From NCBI GenBank assembly GCA_963921795.1, contig OY997650.1:16258435-16322434 (forward strand): 64,000 bases of DNA. The letters run 5' to 3'. The position numbers were made by a program, and so were the translations under genes. The notes beneath the pieces were generated by a model. That model saw nothing but the letters and a program-made list of their open reading frames with translations, was not told the DNA's origin and made no database searches. Positions 33,094-45,788 of this stretch are shown piece by piece (positions within the stretch are counted from its first letter, which is position 1; each line of letters begins with the position of its first letter). The stretch comes from Nannobrachium achirus. Its lineage: Eukaryota; Chordata; Actinopteri; Myctophiformes; Myctophidae.

Positions 33094-33255
33094 CTCTGGT
33101 TCGGCAACAGGATTCAGGGCCCGTCCCACCTGCCACAACTGATTTGGTGTCAGGTTGTGCTCCGTCCTGATCGGATGGTTGTCCCAAGCCTCACTGAATA
33201 CATCCAGACTGGCTTGGATGCATGGCAGGAACAGGTCAACAAGAGTCTGCTGGAG
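33094..33255 (-). pseudogene. Isolated exon of an integrase-like (DDE) protein
   Basis: On the minus strand a 162-nt open segment lies between a CTTGTAG acceptor (33,256-33,258) and a GTAAAT donor (33,091-33,093), phase 0 at both ends. It encodes VDLFLPCIQASLDVFSEAWD, then NHPIRTEHNLTPNQLWQVGR. The pattern of a long helix, then WNNHP, RTE and LTPxQLW is one I know from the C-terminal end of integrase-core proteins found in many copies in fish genomes. No other exon of such a gene was found nearby, so it is best read as a relic or as part of a mobile element. The splice sites are intact, so an expressed exon is not excluded. Confidence 0.55.
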
Positions 33256-33621
33256 CTACAAGGGGAGAAAAAAAAAATGTTTATTTAGTACTCTTGAGGG
33301 ATTTATTACCTTAACATTTCAGTTTTATCGCAGGAAAGTAACTGTCATAGTAAAAGTGATCAAGGTGATTTGGAAAATGATTGCCTCATTGCTGTTCAAT
33401 AGTTTCATGGGTTAGTAATTTAAACTTGTTAGGCAATGTTGAGGTCTGATGTCTTTACAATAATTATAACTGAGCATCTAGTGTCCAATCCACAGTACCA
33501 TCTGCTTAAGATAACATGATATTGTCAACTAGATGTCCTAAAAGACACCGGGATACTCTAAATGTGGAATGAATGAAAGCGTAACTCTGACAGCTAGTGT
33601 ACAAGTGGTACTTTCTTTGTC

Positions 33622-33675
33622 AAAAACAGACGATCTACAAGCTCACAACGCATCACTTGTAGATCGGCAATTTTG
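33622..33675. repeat. Short hairpin repeat, shortened copy
   Basis: AGACGATCTACAAGCTCACA faces ACTTGTAGATCGGCAATTTT. Member of the family at 14,638 and 20,301 with a partly deleted centre. Confidence 0.6.
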
Positions 33676-34227
33676 GGATAATGTTCCAACAGAATATGTA
33701 TGCTGGTGTTCAAGTTGTTGAGCAAAAAAATAAAATCACTTACAGCACCTTTACAAACAAGTGGATGATAGATTGAATTATTACTGAATGATTCCCACTG
33801 CACTATTGGTGAACTACAGTGATGTTGCTAGGTTTTCAATGTAATGGGTCCTGGGACCCACAGGTGGCCATTCAAATGGGTCCCAGAATTATGTTATTGG
33901 TCCCGCGACGACACACGCTTTATGTATCAACGGCGAAAACATCAAAAAGGACTTTAAACAAATAGAGGCGAATAGCTACTTGTATGTAGTTTATAAAGGA
34001 TAGGAGCATGGATTTACAAGACAATCCCAATCATCGTGATCTCATCAATAATGCCAGAATGCACAGCTGTGGAGACTCCACCACATGCAGCTCAGCTGGT
34101 GCAGTGAAATGATTGATAGCAGGAAGGATAGAGTTGTATGCATCCTGGGGATGCAGGGATGCTTAGTTTAATGAGTCCTTTATTAAAAATCACACCCGTG
34201 TGAACTGAGCGGTGGTTCCCCCCCCCC

Positions 34228-34556
34228 GTTGGACTGGCGAGTGGGAGTCCCGGGTTCAATCCCCGCTTCCGCGTATCACTACAATCTGGCGTTGTCGGCA
34301 GGATGAGGAGCGTAATATCCTCGCGTGAGGGACAGGTCCGCGTCGCGTGCGGCGGTCCGCGGCGTGAAGTGTGAAGCGCGAGGGCGCGCTCCAAAGATCG
34401 GGGGGGTGATTGTAGCCCCCACAGTTAGTACCAGCCATGAACCAGCGACAACAGCCTTGTTAATCGGGCTCAGCCCTATTAGCACGACTGGTTGTGCTTT
34501 GGACTGGCGAGTGGGAGTCCCGGGTTCAATCCCCGCTTCTGCGTATCACTACACTT
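34228..34556 (+). mobile_element. tRNA-like SINE sequences, duplicated end
   Basis: The block TTGGACTGGCGAGTGGGAGT, CCCGGGTTCAATCC and GCGTATCACTACA occurs twice (34,232-34,285 and 34,499-34,553). Before the second copy, TAGCACGACTGG (34,480) looks like an A box and GGTTCAATCC a B box, 42 bp apart. The GC-rich spacer contains GGTCCGCG motifs. I read this as a tRNA-derived SINE with a duplicated end. Confidence 0.5.
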
Positions 34557-35517
34557 GCATGATAATATGTAGGAGCATCAATGTAAGAAATACCTGTTTT
34601 GTTTAATGGCTACAGAGATACTTTGTTACCGATCTGCATGATTTTTGGACAACATCTGGTCCGGGCCAGACACTCAGACAGACAGACACTCAGACAGACA
34701 TTCGGAAAATTATATGTTTGATGGGTCAGGGACGCAGGATGCAGGGCTAGTAGCATCACTGAACTAACAATATTATAAGACTATCTATCCAGTTGAATGT
34801 AATGTGACTCACCTTTAGAAATTGAAGATACAGCGCAGCTTATCCAGCAATAGGAGATGCTTTTCTCATTGTAATAACATGATTTTGACGCTCAGCATCC
34901 ATTGCCCAGGGTTAAGAGTGCTAACATTGCTAACGTGGCATTTATCAAAACACTATACCAAAACACGAACGGCCAATTATTGCGACCGAAGGTCGCATTT
35001 ACCCTGGAGAACCTTGTCGCTTGAGTGACCTTATGTAATCTTTCTGTATAGGAAGTGATGTCAGTGTGATGTCAGCGAGTTGTGACATCACTTCCTGACA
35101 AAAAAGAGAAGGATACACAAGACTAAGAAAGACAAAAAAAGAGAAGAATAGGAGGAGGAGGATAAAGATACCAAAAGGAGAGAGAAGAAAGGGTGGATGA
35201 GGTACAATGTGCAGTCGGCAGTCTCAGAAAAGAAAATGTAACAAGGAGGTGGCAACGGGGCGGCCAGATAAAGTTATTAGGCCGTACATGGAGAAACTGA
35301 GCGAACCTGTTTGGTCTAAACATGGAGATGTGGAGAACACTATATATGGAGATAGTCCAGTCCATCATGTCATATGGGACTACCATCATAGACAGTAGCC
35401 ATTGTTAGGCCGGAGTCAATGGCTGTCTGTCTGACTGTCTGTACAGGAAGTGAAGTCACATGACATACTTTTTATGCCCATATATGAGTCATTCTGTACC
35501 ACGTCTCCATGTTTAGG
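34557..35517. other. No gene seen
   Basis: Contains a short (CAGA)n-like stretch at about 34,672-34,700 and an inverted pair around 35,052-35,098 (AGGAAGTGATGTCA and TGACATCACTTCCT). Nothing coding. Confidence 0.45.
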
Positions 35518-35594
35518 CAAACTCCACACAGAAAGGCCCTATCGCCAACCCCAACTAGGGTGTGGGCGATAGGGCCTTTATGTGTGGAGTTTGC
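35518..35594. repeat. Hairpin of a vertebrate-wide repeat
   Basis: GCAAACTCCACACAGAAAGG and CCCTATCGCC face GGCGATAGGG and CCTTTATGTGTGGAGTTTGC, a stem of about 30 bp. The following TGTTCTCCCCGTGTC is a familiar fish and vertebrate repeat motif. Confidence 0.6.
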
Positions 35595-36173
35595 ATGTTC
35601 TCCCCGTGTCTCCTAGGGTTGATATCCTCACAAAAACATGAACAAACTCCCCCCAGAATGACAAGAACTAGAATCGTCAGAGAAACGCTTTGGTTGGCCA
35701 GATGGTCAAGAATTGGCGCGATGTCACCCTGAGGTCGCATGTCACCCTCAGGTGTCTTACTAGTATTAATAAGTCCCAAACTGTGAAAGTGAAGAAAATA
35801 AAGTTGAAAAATCACTGTATAGTTTAAACAGGTCGGAGTATGTCACCCTGTCAACAAGGAAGTGGTCCGCTCTGCGATCATTTGATTGGAGGAGACATTG
35901 TAAGGAGCCCTAGGATTGGCTGAAGGCGGGCCGTCTGATTGGCTGATAAACCTGTCAATCAGAATCCCGATTTTGGTTGACAGATCAAAGGCAGCCAATG
36001 ATGACGTTCTACGCCCACCGTCAGAAGAGTCTCAAAAACCCAGCGCAGCAGAGATTGAGCGCAGAAAAAAATCCACCACACCATGAGCAGATCCACACTG
36101 TATAGAGCATATCCACACGGCACAGAAAAGCAGTTTGCAAATGCACATGCATGATCTGTGGATTTATATGACA
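35595..36173. other. No gene seen
   Basis: Non-coding. A short inverted pair surrounds 35,715-35,752 (ATGTCACCCTGAGG and CATGTCACCCTCAGG run as a direct repeat). Confidence 0.4.
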
Positions 36174-36500
36174 TGTATCTGTGATTTGTATCTGTGATTT
36201 GTATCTTTGATTTGCATCTGTGATTTGCATCTGTATTTTGTATCTGTGTTTTGTATCTGTGATTTGTATTTTTGATTTGCATCTGTAATTTTTATCTGTG
36301 TTTCAAAGCCACATGCCAAGATCAAATCACAAATACAAAACGCAGATACAAAACACAAATGTGAAACACAAATGTGAATCTGAACTTGTGAGTAGCAAAT
36401 CTGGGCACGTGAGTTGGGATATAAAGCTGGGCACGTGAGTTACAAATCTTGGCATGTTTTACATATCTGGGCACGTGAGTTTGTTCATTTTGAGTCTTCT
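36174..36500. repeat. Degenerate 13-bp tandem repeat and right member of an inverted pair
   Basis: 36,174-36,302 repeats a 13-bp unit like TTTGTATCTGTGA about ten times with small changes. 36,340-36,500 carries CAAATCTGGGCACGTGAGT and variants, the reverse complement of the block at 31,855-31,995. Confidence 0.65.
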
Positions 36501-36944
36501 CTCTAACCCCATAACAATGCGACATTCACAAAAAACATGTTGCTCAAAAGGAGGCTTCATGATATGGATACGTTCCTACTATAACCAAAAAAGGATTCCC
36601 AACACAGATAAGGTAACAGCAGCTGTACGTTAACAGTACCACAGCTCAGAAAAATACGCTATCATCGGTTATGTTTCCAGACTTGATATTGCATACAAAG
36701 AAAATAGCATGTGGTGGCATACAAAAGCAGCATACTGATGTGCTGTGACCTGTCAGTGTGGAGAGTTATTTGAGAGACTTAAAAATCGCACCCGTGCGAA
36801 GTGAGCGGTGCAAAAATATTTCGGGAGTATGATATATTGACTTTCAAGCCTTTTCTTTAAATAATCATAAATGCTTTTCCCTTTTAAATTGAAGATATTA
36901 AATAATATCTTTATTATTACACACATTACATATAAATATGGTTA

Positions 36945-36948
<4 letters not shown>

Positions 36949-37031
<83 letters not shown>
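36949..37031. repeat. (TG)n microsatellite
   Basis: About 41 uninterrupted GT dinucleotides. Confidence 0.95.
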
Positions 37032-37032
<1 letters not shown>

Positions 37033-38970
37033 CCATGATCAATCTATAGCTAGCTGTTCTAACCATAAATTAGCCAAATTCAACACTAGCATATGTATTC
37101 ACAATCACCAAGTCAGCATTTATCAGCATCGACAAGTTAGCATTCACAATCACTAGGTTAACATTCACAATATACATCATTAATATAAACCAATTCTATT
37201 CAATCATGTACATGATGTCATTTCTACATCACAATAGATGGTATATTGTAGACATAACATAAGATCCAGTCAAAGGGGACAGCAATAGACAAGTGTAGGA
37301 CCGAGATCAGGACAGGGACACCCGTGGTCCACAATTAATCAGGCACTCTATGTGGGGGTGTCCTGTTTACCCATAGTAGATCTGTCTACTCATAGTGGAT
37401 CTGTCTGTGGGGGTAGTTCCTGGGAGGTGACCATGGTGGAGCATTGGAGCAGAGGGGAAGCTTGTGGATACTTATCTTTTCCAAAATAAGTAGAGCTACA
37501 GATTTGACCTTATTTGCCTCTAGAGCTTAAGGCCAAGACCAAGACCTAAGAGGTTTTTCAAAGGCTGTTCATTTGTATTTTAAACTTGTATTAGCTGCCT
37601 GTCATTTATAACCTGTGAAATTATCCACAGTCTGTCTAAAAGTGTGGCTATTTTCTCTGCTTATGAGAGATATTCATCTAATACAATTTTGAAATTCAAA
37701 TTCAATGATCTTTCAGTTTGGTCAATTCATAATCAAGTAAGCATTTGATTGGACACCATGTTTATTTTCGCGAATCGGGTGCCTCCGTGTCTATGACATC
37801 GTTTTTTATGACGTATTTTCTCCGGCCTAAACGCGCTCTAAATCAGGGTGAACCAATCGGGTGCCTCTGTGCCTAGTGTTTCATTGGTCTAGCTAACTCA
37901 TGTCATCATCATTAGTGACATCATAATTTTGGTAAAAAAGAGGGACATAGGAGCGGTTTGCACCGCTCAAAAAGTAAAAACACCAGTGGTTCTACAGCTA
38001 TGTTCTCTAGCAGAATGCCTTATTAGAAGCAACACCCTCAAGCACAAAAATAATAGTCCAAAAATATTGTAAAATATTTTAAATAGCTTATACATATTTA
38101 TATATATTTTAAAAAATATACTTATTGTCACATTTTAATATTACGATATGGACAATATATTGTGACACACATGGGGAGGGTTAGTCTTTTTTCTTTTATC
38201 ACTTGGGGAGGGTCATTGGTCATTTTTTCCAGTCAGAGGGAGGGTCATGGCATTTTATATTGGGGCACATACATTTTTTTCAGGGGTACCCCTCTTTAAA
38301 AAACGTTTGCTCCCTAAGGTAAGATAAACACTGTTTAAATAGAATAGTTTATCGTGGATTCTGGCCATTATGGTCCTAGATTTTAATGATGTGCTGCTAT
38401 TCTTGTGTTTCACTTACTGCTGGTGATGAATGTGCATTGCCTGTGTGGGCCAGGCCTGTTGTTGTGATGGAGAGAAGAGACTGAAGTGACTTAATGTTGT
38501 GATGGACAAAACCTAAAATCTTTAATCTAGGACAGGTGCTTTCCTTCTGGAAGTGCACAGGTGCTTTCCTACTGGAAGTGCATTGTATTGCTGGTGGACA
38601 AGTTTGTTTTCATGTATTATTAGTATTATTATTAAGCTGTTGTTACCTCCAGTCCTGAATAGTTTAGATAATAATTTGCTGTTTGCTTTGTTAGGAGAAT
38701 GCTGCTTTGGTCTACATGTCCCCATGACTATTAAGATGGTCCTAGAGAGTAGAGACATGACTGTGACAATTAAGATTGGCCTAGGAGCTACTGAATAAAC
38801 CAGATAGCAAGCTGTGCCAAAATGGATTTTCCATGGATTTTTCTATGCATTTCAAGGGGTTTGACTCCCCAGAATCCCCCCAAATTTTGTCCGTCCCACA
38901 TTGTCCCCCACAAACATAGTCTTTGCACTTCCAACAAATGTCCTGTAAAAGATGATGATAAATTCAACCA
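37032..38970. other. No gene seen
   Basis: Non-coding, with a short direct repeat (AATCGGGTGCCTC at 37,785 and 37,857). A motif like TTAAAAATCGCACCCGTGCG lies just to the left at 36,780, with a relative at 34,183 (ATTAAAAATCACACCCGTGT), so an unclassified element may span part of this region. Confidence 0.4.
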
Positions 38971-39465
38971 ATCAACCAATGATCTCAAACAGGATGCTTC
39001 CTGAATCCTAATGAAGTAAAGACATCCGAGCCAGTCCCCGTTCAAACCCTTTGTGTTCCATGGTGCAGTCAGTTCTTTTGTGAACGGTACCAACCAATGC
39101 CTCGGGGCGTTGCAGTATTGTTGCAGCAGGAGCTGATACATAACGTAGGCAGAGATGGGCAGTATTTGAAATACATGTATTTGAAATGCTTTTTTGTATT
39201 TTGTAAGGTTCTGCACGTGATCTCACACATGTACCCCAGGGGGGGGGGGGGGGGGGGGTTGGCAAAGTGGGGAAACTGAGACACAAGTGGGAGGTGGAAG
39301 AAGTGATCCAACCTAGATAAGGAGCGGTACTACGGAGCGCAGGGACACGGGAATTAAGAGACAGGTGACAACGGAGGGACGGCGCAAAGAGACCCACCGT
39401 AGTAGAGGAGTCCTCACTCTTCAGCCCCAACGAAAGTCTCCTAGGTCACCAAGTGACTGGGAAAT

Positions 39466-39470
39466 ATGCA
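39466..39470 (+). CDS. EGF-repeat gene copy B, exon 1 (start codon exon)
   Basis: Coding part ATG plus CA before a GTAAGTCG donor. Joined to exon 2 it begins MQFALLWLVCLC, against MRFALLW in copy A. The sequence before it (38,985-39,465) matches 2,480-2,946, except for a long G tract at 39,240-39,258, and probably holds the 5'UTR. Intron 1 is 12.4 kb, swollen by transposons. An exon with only 5 coding nucleotides is easy to miss in automatic annotation. Confidence 0.65.
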
Positions 39471-40047
39471 GTAAGTCGTAACCAGTCGTCTTGGTGTATT
39501 GGAATTTAGTCTTTATTGGATCTTCTTGGAAATTATGGCCCGTATGTGGCTGAAGAGATTCAGATGTGTTTCTGGTTTGAATTGTGTGCTGTTGTCTTTT
39601 TTCTATTCCTTTTTAATAGTTAGTTTGTTAATCCAATTATGGTTCAGGTTAGTAAAGATACGTTTCTCCCTGTATTGTATTTCAAATGTTTGATCAAAGG
39701 TGTCCTTTGGAGACACAACAATCTGGCGTTTTGGGTCTGCAACTACAGTCTATGGTCTGCAAAGTCAGACGTTTAGGGCTACTGACAGACCTGCAGATAA
39801 TGACTAGTTAGGGGTGAGAATGTGTTGCTATATAGTACAGGGGTCGGCAACCCAAAATGTTTAAAGAGCCATATTGGACCAAAGAAACTAAAAACAAATC
39901 TGTCTGGAGCCGCAAAAAAATAAAAGCCTTATATAAGCCTTATAATGAAGGCAACACATGCTGTAAGCGTCTATATTAACTATATTAGCCTACTATCAAA
40001 ACGACTAAGTAGGCTACAAACATCTGTGAACGGTTTTCCACGCTTTA

Positions 40048-43000
40048 TTATCTCCCGGGTTGCAAAAATCTAGCAGCAGTAATCTTAAATCTATCTTTGT
40101 GCTCCTCTAATTTCTCCAGAAGTAATGCACTCGCACTTTTTCTCTCAATCCCAACTGGGTACTCGGCTGCAAATGTAGCATGCCTTCCCTGGAAATGTCT
40201 TTCTCGTTTTGTTATTGTCAACTTCTCATTACAAAGCAAACATGCAGGCAATCCTTCCGCATTGGCAATGAAAGCAAATGATTCGGTCCAAGAATGGTTG
40301 AATCCTCTGTTCTCCTCAGCTGTCTTAGGCGGGCGCAGTTATGAAAAAAAAGCACCTAACCCCAAAAAAATTGCAACAAAAGGTTTTTCAACTGTTTTGT
40401 GTAGTATTAGGTGTCCTTAATAACATACTAAAAGTCTACCAAAGTCTGACCACTGGAAAGGTGTCATTTTCAAGATGGCGTCCAGGATGGACAAACATTC
40501 ATTAAAATACTCTAACTCCTTCATTATTTACCCTAGACAAGTATTTTTTGTGTCAAACCCTATGTTTATGTGGCCTAGGAATCCATTGGACTTGTCCAAA
40601 TTGTATAAATACAATTACATCATTCTGAAATCCAATAGTGTGTCTGTGACTATTAAAACCCACTGAAAGGGCCAACGTTTCAAGTTACCTAACTTAATAT
40701 GTATTAAATACCATTATTTCTTTACATTTGTGTTTCACTTGAACAAGACTGAAATGTCATAGTTCCACCCCTACTGTACATACTAGATGTACAGTGTCAT
40801 CTTGTAGGGGCAAAACGTGAAGAACATTAAATAGATTTTCAAAACAACTTTCTGATATATTAGGAAGGTGTATATTCTAGGAACAGTATGAGTGTGCAAA
40901 GAGGGATTTTGGTGAGTATGGAGGTTAGTGCAGAGCTGTCTGAGCCTACTGTAATTGTCTACTGGGTGCCTATAGGCAGAGGTGGTGAATAAGGCCTAGG
41001 GTGCAGAGTATGGGGATGGGGCTGGGAAAAACTTGTTTTTACTAAAACTAGAGTGATTGCATACATACTCGGGGGTTCTACTAGTCTGGGATCACTTCAC
41101 TTTTCGGGCTTGTAACCGGTCTGGAGCGGAAACCACAAAACGTCATGTTGTAGTACTCAAGGACTACAATTTGGCCGGAACTATCCACCGGAAACAGTTT
41201 AACCCAAAATAATTCCCCTGCGCTCAAGGACATACTTTTATGGCCTACCTAATAAACTCCTTAATGCGGAGTAGTTTCGCTTTAGAAAAATTAGTTTGGT
41301 ATATGCATGTTTTAGTCCAACTTTTGGCGACCGGCAAGACCACACTAGGCTACTCGAGCATTTTAATAGGGATTGGGGAAACAAACGGTGGGAACCAAAT
41401 CAAAGCGACGCCGCTTCTTCAAGTGGTTTCCGCGCTTTAGGCGGAAACCAAGCGGCCTGTTGTGAACGAACACCAGGCTTTCTCTCTGAAAGCCTGGTAG
41501 GCGAGGTTAGGTTCTACAGGAACATATAGAACCATTTTACAACCACCAGCCTAGTGTACATTGAATTGCTACGACTTTGTGGCTAATAATGAAAAACCCT
41601 ATGGTCGTCTAAGAGTTTAGTGGACCTATAAGGAGACCTTCAGGTGGGCGTAAGGGTATCTTGATAGCTCCCTGGGCACTTGGAGCACTGAAGTGCAAAG
41701 TTATGAGTTCTCTCCTCCCCCATGTCAGAGGGGGGAAAACAACAACAACTGGCTCAGATACCAGTATGTCCCATTGGGCTTATGTAGTGGGGCACTTGGA
41801 AGCCCAGGACGAGTGCCCATAGGCGGCGGTGGTGGTGGTGGTTTAGGCCTTAGTGGTGCAATAGCCAAATGCCAATACTCAAACTTCCATCCTCAAAATT
41901 GGGTTCGCTTTAAGAAACGCTCCATGCTTAGCGTAACTTTGGTGATACTACAATTAGTTATGATGTGTGAGACAGCTGGGTTGTTATGTGGAGGAGGCTC
42001 ACAGCTCCTCCAAAAACAAATTAGCATTTGACACAAACCGGATCACGCTGGAGGATGGAGTGAGGAGGAGGCAAGTAAGGTAATAGAATTAAGATCATGC
42101 ATTTGGCCGACAGGGGTGTCACCTGGCTTACTGATAGTTCCACTGGTTCCAAGTGGCCCTTCGGGTCATGATAGGCCCTTGTGGGTGGGAGGAAGGCCAG
42201 TTCCCAGTGTTGTTGTTGTAAAACCACCATGTGGAGCATGACTGTGTGTCAGGCTCACAGGTGTTTCCCTATTACTGGCTCACAGGAGAGTCAGTGTCTG
42301 GTTGTTTGGTATTTTTCTAAGACCATTAATATTAACAGGAGCCCATAGTGACCTATCAATGTGACTCAGAGGGTGCTTGGCTGTTACGCTCTCCAGTCAA
42401 AAAACTGAGGTGTATGCAGAAAGCAATGCTTGTCTGTCAGACAGCAGCAAGGACACAGCCTTGCGTTGGCCTTGAAGTTGGTTAGATGGGAAGACTTGGA
42501 GCACAGCGTGTCATGGGCTGTCCCATCTGCACTCTTACTGCTAAAATGCTCCAGAAAAGACATTTGTGACAAGTCAATCTGAACCCTCTCCATACCACAC
42601 TCCTCAACTACTCCTGCCAAGACCCAGTAAACACCTAGTTTGTGACAGCACTGACCTCCACTCCCTCTCCAAGCCCATGATGGCCCAGCTTAGTCCTCAT
42701 GTATGGAGCTTTTCAGAGCCACCACATCCCCTCTACACTCCCACACTGCCCCCTCACTGATCGTCACATCATTCACCCCTCATGCTCCCTTTTCTGCCTA
42801 ATGTGCATTCTATCCCTGCTACACACATCCACTCCCCCCTGGGGGGACTCTCCAGAGGTAACAGTTGTGTGACTCTCAGTGGTTTCAGTGCAAAACTAAT
42901 GCTTTTAATGAATTCATAATTATGAAGAAACTCTAGTTTGACTCACAAGCTACGAGGTGAGAATTACAATTCTTTAGATTTTTCCTGTATAAGGTTGCAG

Positions 43001-43705
43001 CACCCCAACATTCAGCATCTGTCACAGGTTCCCCTGGGGGAAGTTATATTTCATTATAATTTATTTTATGTGATACTAGACACCTTATCAAACACAATGG
43101 TGAAGACATTTCTTGGTGAGAGGAATTTGTTCCCAAATGTGTATATGACATATAACATGGCTGCTCTGTTTTTATTCATTTCACAGTACCTCACAGTAAA
43201 CAGTAATTCCTTATTGGTATCAAAAGAAATCTCCTGAAAACTTTAACAAAATGTTAATTATAACTGAAATCTTCAATACTGGACATTATGGCACATGGAA
43301 AAAGGAGAAACGTCCAATTACATTCGGACATCTTCAAATTTAACATAAATATGCTTATAACCTTATTATAACCAACTGTTTTAACATAATTGTACTTGTA
43401 ATCACTTGACTATAATTTATATATGCTAATTGGATTCCTAGATCATCAAAATATGAGGTTTGACACCACAAATATTTGTCTATGATGAATAATAAAGGAA
43501 TAATGGTCTTTTAAGGAACTGGAGGCGGCCATCTTGAAAATATGCATTTCTAGTGGTCAGATTTTGGTAGACTTTTGATATGTTATTAAGTACACCTGAT
43601 ACTACAATAAACCATTGAGAAACCTTTTGTTGCAATTTGTTTTGGGTCAAACCATATCTGCACCCGCCTATCTTTCTCTGTTTCCCTTGGGGATCGATGG
43701 CCCAT
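40048..43705 (-). pseudogene. hAT transposase N-terminal (BED zinc finger) fragment, split by an insertion
   Basis: On the minus strand the frame opens at ATG 43,705-43,703 (MGHRSPRETEKD), runs to the TA-flanked insertion at 43,668, and resumes at 40,327 as KTAEENRGFNHSW. It continues ESFAFIANAEGLPACLLCNE, then HFQGRHATFAAEYP, and stops at 40,048. The C-x2-C and H-x4-H spacing (CLLC, HFQGRH) is a BED-type zinc finger that binds transposon ends. About 106 codons remain in total, with no RNase H-like catalytic domain. Counting the duplicated TA once, the frame is continuous across the insertion. Confidence 0.7.
40328..43668. mobile_element. TA-flanked element with long inverted repeats (3,341 bp)
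   Basis: Ends GGCGGGCGCAGTTATG and CATATCTGCACCCGCC with TA on both sides. Arms of about 350 bp share AAATTGCAACAAAAGG, TTAATAACATA, AAAAGTCTACCAAA and TCTGACCACT in inverted order. The middle holds unrelated repeats, including a relative of 6,640-7,310 (at 41,035-41,620) and a foldback relic (42,880-43,000). No transposase was recognised. A minus-strand frame at 42,384-42,620 (MAGVVEECGMERVQ...) has no known motif. Confidence 0.7.
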
Positions 43706-43964
43706 TCTACACATTTTTACAGCATTGGAAAACGTTAAGAATGTTTGTGTCATGTTTTTCCTCCTACAGAAACCAAATTAAAACAAAAAATATATATTTT
43801 TTCCCCCCATCTTTTACTATCTACTATCTACTATTACATTTTTCTTAGAGCCGCATCCCACTTCCAAAGCCATACCCGCCCCTTTACATCGACTTCAACT
43901 CATAGCTAGCTCCGATGTCGGTAGAACGCCATACACGCCCCCTTTACATCGACTTCAACTCATA

Positions 43965-44028
43965 GCTAGCTCCGATGTCGGTAGAATGCACGGCACAGCC
44001 GTCCGCTGATTCGCCCCCCGTCGCCATG

Positions 44029-44084
<56 letters not shown>

Positions 44085-44146
44085 CACGTTCCGAGAGACT
44101 ATCAGTGCAGAAGCGCAGAGACTATCATATCAGTGCAGAAGCGCGT

Positions 44147-44203
<57 letters not shown>

Positions 44204-44817
44204 CACGTGCGAGAGAGAGAGAAACGAGAGAGAGACAGAAACAGAGTGTATATTTCCTCTGTCTGTGTGAATCACCTAAAAACAGTCAACAAATCTCGCA
44301 CGCCGCAAATGAGAGAGGGGGGAGGCAGCAAGAGAAGGCAGGAGAGAGAGAGAGAACAGCGCAAGGACTTGGTGGAAGTTTGAGGGAAAGAGAGAGAAAG
44401 ACAGGGGGCGGACCCCCCCTGTCTTTCTCAGTCTTTCAGCAGTGTGCCGACGGGCCGTTATTCCGACACTAAAACTATAACCCTAACTCTACCCCCAACC
44501 CTAAACCTAACCTCAGTAAACCTTACCTCAGTAACTAACCTGCCGACGCTAAGTAACTAACCTGCCTTACGCTAAGTAACTAAACTGCCTTACTCTAAGT
44601 AACTAACCTGCCGACGCTAAGTAACTAACCTGCCGACCATGTCGGAACAGCGGATAGTCGGGATAGTGAGCGGACCCCAGACAGGGGAGGGGGAGGGGGC
44701 AGGGGGAGAGAGCGAGAGAGAGAGACGGAGAGAGAAAGACGGGGGGGGGGGGGGCTAGCTCCGATGTCGGTAGAATGCACGGCACAGCCGTCCGCTGATT
44801 CGCCCCCCGTCGCCATG

Positions 44818-44869
<52 letters not shown>

Positions 44870-44931
44870 CACGTTCCGAGAGACTATCAGTGCAGAAGCG
44901 CAGAGACTATCATATCAGTGCAGAAGCGCGT

Positions 44932-44992
<61 letters not shown>

Positions 44993-45603
44993 CACGTGCG
45001 AGAGAGAGAGAAACGAGAGAGAGACAGAAACAGAGTGTATATTTCCTCTGTCTGTGTGAATCACCTAAAAACAGTCAACAAATCTCGCACGCCGCAAATG
45101 AGAGAGGGGGGAGGCAGCAAGAGAAGGCAGGAGAGAGAGAGAGAACAGCGCAAGGACTTGGTGGAAGTTTGAGGGAAAGAGAGAGAAAGACAGGGGGCGG
45201 ACCCCCCCTGTCTTTCTCAGTCTTTCAGCAGTGTGCCGACGGGCCGTTATTCCGACACTAAAACTATAACCCTAACTCTACCCCCAACCCTAAACCTAAC
45301 CTCAGTAAACCTTACCTCAGTAACTAACCTGCCGACGCTAAGTAACTAACCTGCCTTACGCTAAGTAACTAAACTGCCTTACTCTAAGTAACTAACCTGC
45401 CGACGCTAAGTAACTAACCTGCCGACCATGTCGGAACAGCGGATAGTCGGGATAGTGAGCGGACCCCAGACAGGGGAGGGGGAGGGGGCAGGGGGAGAGA
45501 GCGAGAGAGAGAGACGGAGAGAGAAAGACGGGGGGGGGGGCTAGCTCCGATGTCGGTAGAATGCACGGCACAGCCGTCCGCTGATTCGCCCCCCGTCGCC
45601 ATG

Positions 45604-45667
<64 letters not shown>

Positions 45668-45729
45668 CACGTTCCGAGAGACTATCAGTGCAGAAGCGCA
45701 GAGACTATCATATCAGTGCAGAAGCGCGT

Positions 45730-45788
<59 letters not shown>

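Noticed and set aside
21177..43705. CRISPR-like arrays
   Set aside because: The tandem repeats here have no unique spacers, and the DNA is clearly vertebrate.
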